Shown piece after piece: positions 61,197 to 64,000 of a stretch of 64,000 nucleotides of DNA (positions within the stretch are counted from its first letter, which is position 1; each line of letters opens with the position of its first letter). This DNA comes from Candidatus Saccharimonadota bacterium (GTDB lineage Bacteria; Patescibacteriota; Saccharimonadia; Saccharimonadales; Saccharimonadaceae): the NCBI GenBank assembly GCA_028288995.1, contig JAQGHF010000002.1:62001-126000 (forward strand), written 5' to 3'. Made by a program: the position numbers and the translations under genes. Below the pieces are notes generated by a model. The model saw nothing but the letters and a program-made list of their open reading frames with translations, was not told the DNA's origin and did not search any database.

Positions 61197-62795
61197 ATGA
61201 ATAAAATTGCAGTGTATCTGAATGAGCATCTATTGGGTGAAGTCACTAGTTCAAAAGCGATGCGTCGACGTTTTAGTCGCGATGGAAGCGTACTAACGAT
61301 TACCCCTGAAATTATTGCATTCCCACGTATTACGAATGACATTCGCAAGGTTGCTCGTTTCTCATGGCAACTTGCAGAAAAAGGTCACCCACTTGGACTC
61401 ACGATTCGTGGTATGGGAAGTGATACAACTGGCGCTGCAATTGGCAAGGGTATGATTCTCAGTACATCTGCCCACCTCAACAATATCCTTACACTTTTGA
61501 CGAAAGACCGCCTCGTTCAAGTACAGCCTGGTGTGACGTTCGAAGCTTTGAATAATGCGTTGAAGTGGCAAGGACTTGCACTCCCAAATTCACCAAAGAA
61601 TGAACGATATGGGACAATCGGTGGTGCCATTGCAACGAATGCACTTGGTGACAAAGGCGAAGTCAGCGGTGCGATTGAAAAGCTTGAAATCGTTCTTGCA
61701 AACGGTGATTTGATTGAAACCGGACGTATTGGTAAACATGATCTTAACAAGAAGCTCGGTCTTCAGACGTTTGAGGGTGAGATCTATCGCAAGATCGAAG
61801 GACTTCTTGAAGATAATGATGAAATCATAAAACAGCTTGCAGCTGACCGTACTCGTGACAATATTGGCTACAAGAGCCTTGCGCTCGTCAAAGAGAAGGA
61901 CGGTTCATTTGATTTAACGCCATTATTCGTAGGAAGCCAGGGAACGCTTGGTATCATTTCTGAAATTGTCCTAAAGACGGAGTTCTATAAAGAGCAAACT
62001 ATTGCCGTTGCTGTTGTTCAGGATACCGGTATGGCTCGTGATATTACTGATCGTTTGATTGAGCTGAGCCCGTCAGTCCTGCGAACTATTGACGGTGAGT
62101 TATTCCGTCGTGCAGCAGTGCTTGGTGCACAGGCAAGCTTGCTCGGATCCGTCGAAGCGATCGGGACTGTTATTTACGTAGAATTTAACGATCCTAGTGA
62201 TCGTGCGCAGCTTGGAAAGCTCAAGAAAATGCGTAAACTTCTCAATAAGTTAAGTGTTGGGATGGTTGACTCATCTGACCACCAGATTGATGAGTTTGAG
62301 GCAGTGCTTGAAATTGGTGAATCGCTCCGTCGTGCAGGAAATGACGACGAGATTGCATTGCCGATTATTGATGGGGCATTTGTTCCTGCGGGACGACGCG
62401 AAGAGTTTACGGAAGCATTAACGGAACTCACGACGAAGCATCACATTGCAGTGCCACTTGCAACGAATGTGCTGACGGGAACTATCGATGCGTATCCGGT
62501 TCTGAAGCTTGATGCAATTAGCGACAAGCAAAAACTCTTCCGGTTGATTAGTGACTACGCGGAGCTTGTGACTAAAACTGACGGTGCCTTCGTGAGTGAC
62601 GGGAGCGAAGGTCGTCTAAAGGCGAATGCTGCTTGGGCAACCATTACAGAAGCTGAAGCCCATCTCTACGAACAGCTTCGTGCGATTTTCGACCCATTCG
62701 GTACAATGAACCCTGATGTGAAGCAGAAGAATGACATCCGTAGTCTCGTTGCGGCACTTCGAACATCGTTCGATGGATCTGATTTCGTTGCTTAA
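61197..62795 (+). CDS. FAD-binding oxidoreductase (GlcD/lactate dehydrogenase-like)
   Basis: 532 residues of the vanillyl-alcohol oxidase/GlcD flavoprotein family. The PCMH-type FAD-binding domain (about 35-220) shows LTIRGMGSDTTGAA, VQVQPGVTFEALN and the GTIGGAIATNALG loop; the C-terminal substrate cap runs to about 510 and ends in FDPFGTMNPDVK. Candidate substrates are lactate, glycolate or other 2-hydroxy acids. No 4Fe-4S partner is adjacent. GGACGGACGGGG precedes the ATG. Confidence 0.88.
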   Translation: MNKIAVYLNEHLLGEVTSSKAMRRRFSRDGSVLTITPEIIAFPRITNDIRKVARFSWQLAEKGHPLGLTIRGMGSDTTGAAIGKGMILSTSAHLNNILTLLTKDRLVQVQPGVTFEALNNALKWQGLALPNSPKNERYGTIGGAIATNALGDKGEVSGAIEKLEIVLANGDLIETGRIGKHDLNKKLGLQTFEGEIYRKIEGLLEDNDEIIKQLAADRTRDNIGYKSLALVKEKDGSFDLTPLFVGSQGTLGIISEIVLKTEFYKEQTIAVAVVQDTGMARDITDRLIELSPSVLRTIDGELFRRAAVLGAQASLLGSVEAIGTVIYVEFNDPSDRAQLGKLKKMRKLLNKLSVGMVDSSDHQIDEFEAVLEIGESLRRAGNDDEIALPIIDGAFVPAGRREEFTEALTELTTKHHIAVPLATNVLTGTIDAYPVLKLDAISDKQKLFRLISDYAELVTKTDGAFVSDGSEGRLKANAAWATITEAEAHLYEQLRAIFDPFGTMNPDVKQKNDIRSLVAALRTSFDGSDFVA

Positions 62796-62800
62796 TCTGG

Positions 62801-62836
62801 TATAATTTGTCATGCGTATCCGCGCTGGTGCGGATA
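62801..62836 (+). promoter_or_regulatory. tRNA-Leu(CAG) -10 box and leader hairpin
   Basis: TATAAT at 62801-62806, then a perfect 7-bp hairpin TATCCGC-gctggt-GCGGATA (62817-62836), ending 10 nt before the mature tRNA. There is no T run, so it is a leader structure rather than a terminator, probably near the RNase P cleavage site. Confidence 0.6.
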
Positions 62837-62846
62837 ACAAAGATAT

Positions 62847-62933
62847 GCGCGCGTGGCGGAATTGGTAGACGCGCTAGCTTCAGGTGCTAGTGTCAGCAAT
62901 GACGTGGAGGTTCAAGTCCTCTCGCGCGCACCA
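62847..62933 (+). tRNA. tRNA-Leu (anticodon CAG)
   Basis: 87 nt including an encoded CCA. Acceptor stem GCGCGCG / CGCGCGC, D-arm GGAATTGGTAGAC, anticodon loop TTCAGGT (anticodon CAG) on stem CTAGC / GCTAG, long variable arm and T-loop GGTTCAAGTCC. The 5' half is nearly identical to that of tRNA-Leu(UAG). Confidence 0.96.
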
Positions 62934-62985
62934 ACATAAGGTCGTCCCTTTGGGGCGATTTTATTTTATTCCTGCAAGTTATATG

Positions 62986-62991
62986 TATAAT
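62986..62991 (+). promoter_or_regulatory. -10 box of a probably leaderless gene
   Basis: TATAAT with 6 nt (ACCGCT) to the ATG at 62998; no SD. Confidence 0.7.
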
Positions 62992-62997
62992 ACCGCT

Positions 62998-63432
62998 ATG
63001 AGTGAGACTGTCCCTGTTTATCCAACCACACGTCAAGAATACGATTATCGTTCCAAAGAGCGTGTGAAAGCCCAAAAGTTAGCACGAGGTGTGCTCTATA
63101 TCTTGATGCTTGAAGTTGAAGGGAGTCAAACGAAAGCTGGACGGCTGACCGTAGAGGTGGCGAGGCTTCCTGTCTTTGGTGCGAATATATCTGAAGAGGC
63201 AGCACCTATGGAAGTGCTGTTTATGAATGATGATGCGCAGCCAGTATTTCAGCTGACTGGGCTGATGAAACTTGATCAACTTTACCTTCAGCCAAGTCAT
63301 TTACGATTGGTCGATGACGGATCGATTCTAAGAGAAGGATACTTTCTCGCAGATGAAAGCGCAGTAGACATGACCATGCAACGACATGAGCTTGTTGACG
63401 TGGGCAATCATACGAGTGGATTCTCCCTTTGA
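62998..63432 (+). CDS. Small soluble protein, unknown
   Basis: 144 residues, mixed alpha/beta, without signal or membrane segment; it looks like a small beta-rich domain (about 40-130, RLTVEVARLPVFGAN and PVFQLTGLMKLDQLYLQP). No family recognised. A longer frame starting at 62884 would begin inside tRNA-Leu(CAG) and is rejected; the ATG at 62998 is 6 nt after TATAAT. It is followed by the SpoU methyltransferase gene, possibly overlapping it. Confidence 0.65.
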   Translation: MSETVPVYPTTRQEYDYRSKERVKAQKLARGVLYILMLEVEGSQTKAGRLTVEVARLPVFGANISEEAAPMEVLFMNDDAQPVFQLTGLMKLDQLYLQPSHLRLVDDGSILREGYFLADESAVDMTMQRHELVDVGNHTSGFSL

Positions 63433-63463
63433 CATAAAGCTCACGGCAGTACACACTAGATTG

Positions 63464-64000
63464 ATGCAAGATGAAATTATTGGTGTTGGTCCGCACCCAG
63501 AACCATGGCCTACTGACCCGAAATTTGACCGGATGCTTTTACAAGAAGGCGACAAGCGTAATGTTCTCGATAAATATCACTATTGGACGGTTGCTGCAAT
63601 TAAAACAGACCTCGATGAACATCGTATTGATCTAGAGATTGCGATTGAAAACCTTCAACGTGATTACAATATGGGAACGATCGTGCGTGCTGCCAATGCG
63701 TTCAATATCAAAAAGGTTCACATCATTGGTCGTAAACAGTGGAACAAACGTGGCGCAATGGTCACTGATCTTTATATGAATATCCAGTATCACGATGATG
63801 TCAAAACATTCGCCGAAGCAATGAAAAAGACTGGTCGAGATATGATCGCCGTTGATATCGTCGCGGGCGCAAAGAATCTTTCAGAAGTAAAGTTACCTGC
63901 AAATGCGGTGTTGGTATTTGGCGCCGAGGGTCCTGGGCTGAGTAAAGAAATGCTTTCTACTGTCAACGAAACTGTGATGATTGAACAATTTGGTTCAACC
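63464..64000 (+). CDS. SpoU/TrmH-family RNA methyltransferase (3' end beyond window)
   Basis: 179 residues seen, open at the right edge. An N-terminal extension of about 60 residues (GPHPEPWPTDPKFD) precedes the SPOUT domain: NLQRDYNMGTIVRAANAF, KKVHIIGRKQWNKRGAM, and LVFGAEGPGLSKEML with MIEQFGST at the edge, motifs of the knotted SAM-binding site. Target unknown. A GTG at 63416 in the same frame would add 16 residues and overlap the previous gene by 17 bp; neither start has an SD. Confidence 0.85.
   Translation, partial: MQDEIIGVGPHPEPWPTDPKFDRMLLQEGDKRNVLDKYHYWTVAAIKTDLDEHRIDLEIAIENLQRDYNMGTIVRAANAFNIKKVHIIGRKQWNKRGAMVTDLYMNIQYHDDVKTFAEAMKKTGRDMIAVDIVAGAKNLSEVKLPANAVLVFGAEGPGLSKEMLSTVNETVMIEQFGST

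Noticed and set aside
62884-62997. Longer start for the unknown protein at 62998
   Set aside because: The extra codons would be read from inside tRNA-Leu(CAG), and the -10 box at 62986-62991 lies within the extension.
1-64000. TGA reassigned to glycine, as in some CPR groups (Gracilibacteria, Absconditabacteria)
   Set aside because: All conserved proteins run full length without internal TGA, and genes end at normal family lengths, so the standard code applies.
1-64000. Mobile elements, prophage or restriction-defence cassettes
   Set aside because: No transposase, integrase, phage structural gene, toxin-antitoxin pair or restriction enzyme was recognised; base and codon use look even across the window.

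Overview
This is a 64 kb stretch of compact bacterial chromosome with about 57 protein genes, two tRNA-Leu genes and almost no spare DNA. Gene content and style suggest a member of the Candidate Phyla Radiation, most likely a Saccharibacterium (TM7). The signs are a streamlined set of housekeeping genes, very short spacers, many small membrane proteins of unknown function, divergent central-carbon enzymes, a split transketolase and standard genetic code use (TGA reads as stop). The taxonomic call is inference from gene content; no rRNA gene is present to confirm it.

Layout. 0-7 kb: end of an OmpR-type response regulator, a PAP2 phosphatase, an unusual membrane serine protease, RmuC, an HD hydrolase and an aquaporin-like channel. 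7-17 kb: pheST, a membrane FKBP isomerase, thioredoxin reductase, a phospholipase D-like protein, pyrophosphatase, an inositol-phosphatase relative, a PgeF-like protein and a Rel/SpoT enzyme. 17-24 kb: a carbon block (gap, rpiB-like, rpe-like, two-gene transketolase, class II aldolase, transaldolase, PfkB-type kinase) linking triose phosphates to pentose phosphates. 24-33 kb: a LOG-domain fusion, uvrB, gatC-gatA-[HEPN-like membrane protein]-gatB, galU. 33-41 kb: small envelope proteins, dnaE, a SpoU methyltransferase, a PilB/GspE-type ATPase, rplS. 41-52 kb: an RNase HII-YraN fusion, an M1 aminopeptidase, a secreted HNH nuclease, nusA, clpC under a CIRCE operator, a membrane HExxH protein, radA and a PIN-TRAM protein. 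52-64 kb: a class A penicillin-binding protein, tyrS, recG, a putative zinc phospholipase/nuclease-like protein, rsmD, unknown proteins, two tRNA-Leu genes, a FAD oxidoreductase and a second SpoU methyltransferase running off the end.

Regulation is unusually readable. At many genes a TATAAT-like -10 box ends only 6-9 nt before the start codon and there is no Shine-Dalgarno sequence, so transcripts should begin at or next to the ATG (leaderless). Other genes, such as trxB, ppa, clpC, tyrS and the aquaporin, have leaders with clear Shine-Dalgarno motifs. clpC has a perfect CIRCE element enclosing its -35 box, nusA has a terminator-like hairpin in its leader, and uvrB and trxB have palindromes over their promoters.

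The most unusual element is at 61001-61093. The predicted leader of the minus-strand tRNA-Leu(UAG) consists almost entirely of two tandem, degenerate copies of that tRNA's own 5' half, placed between a good promoter and the mature tRNA. Other points worth checking are the LOG-domain fusion, the HEPN-like gene inside the gat operon, the large insertion in the serine protease, the aquaporin without its filter arginine, and the 36-bp divergent tal/pfkB promoter region.
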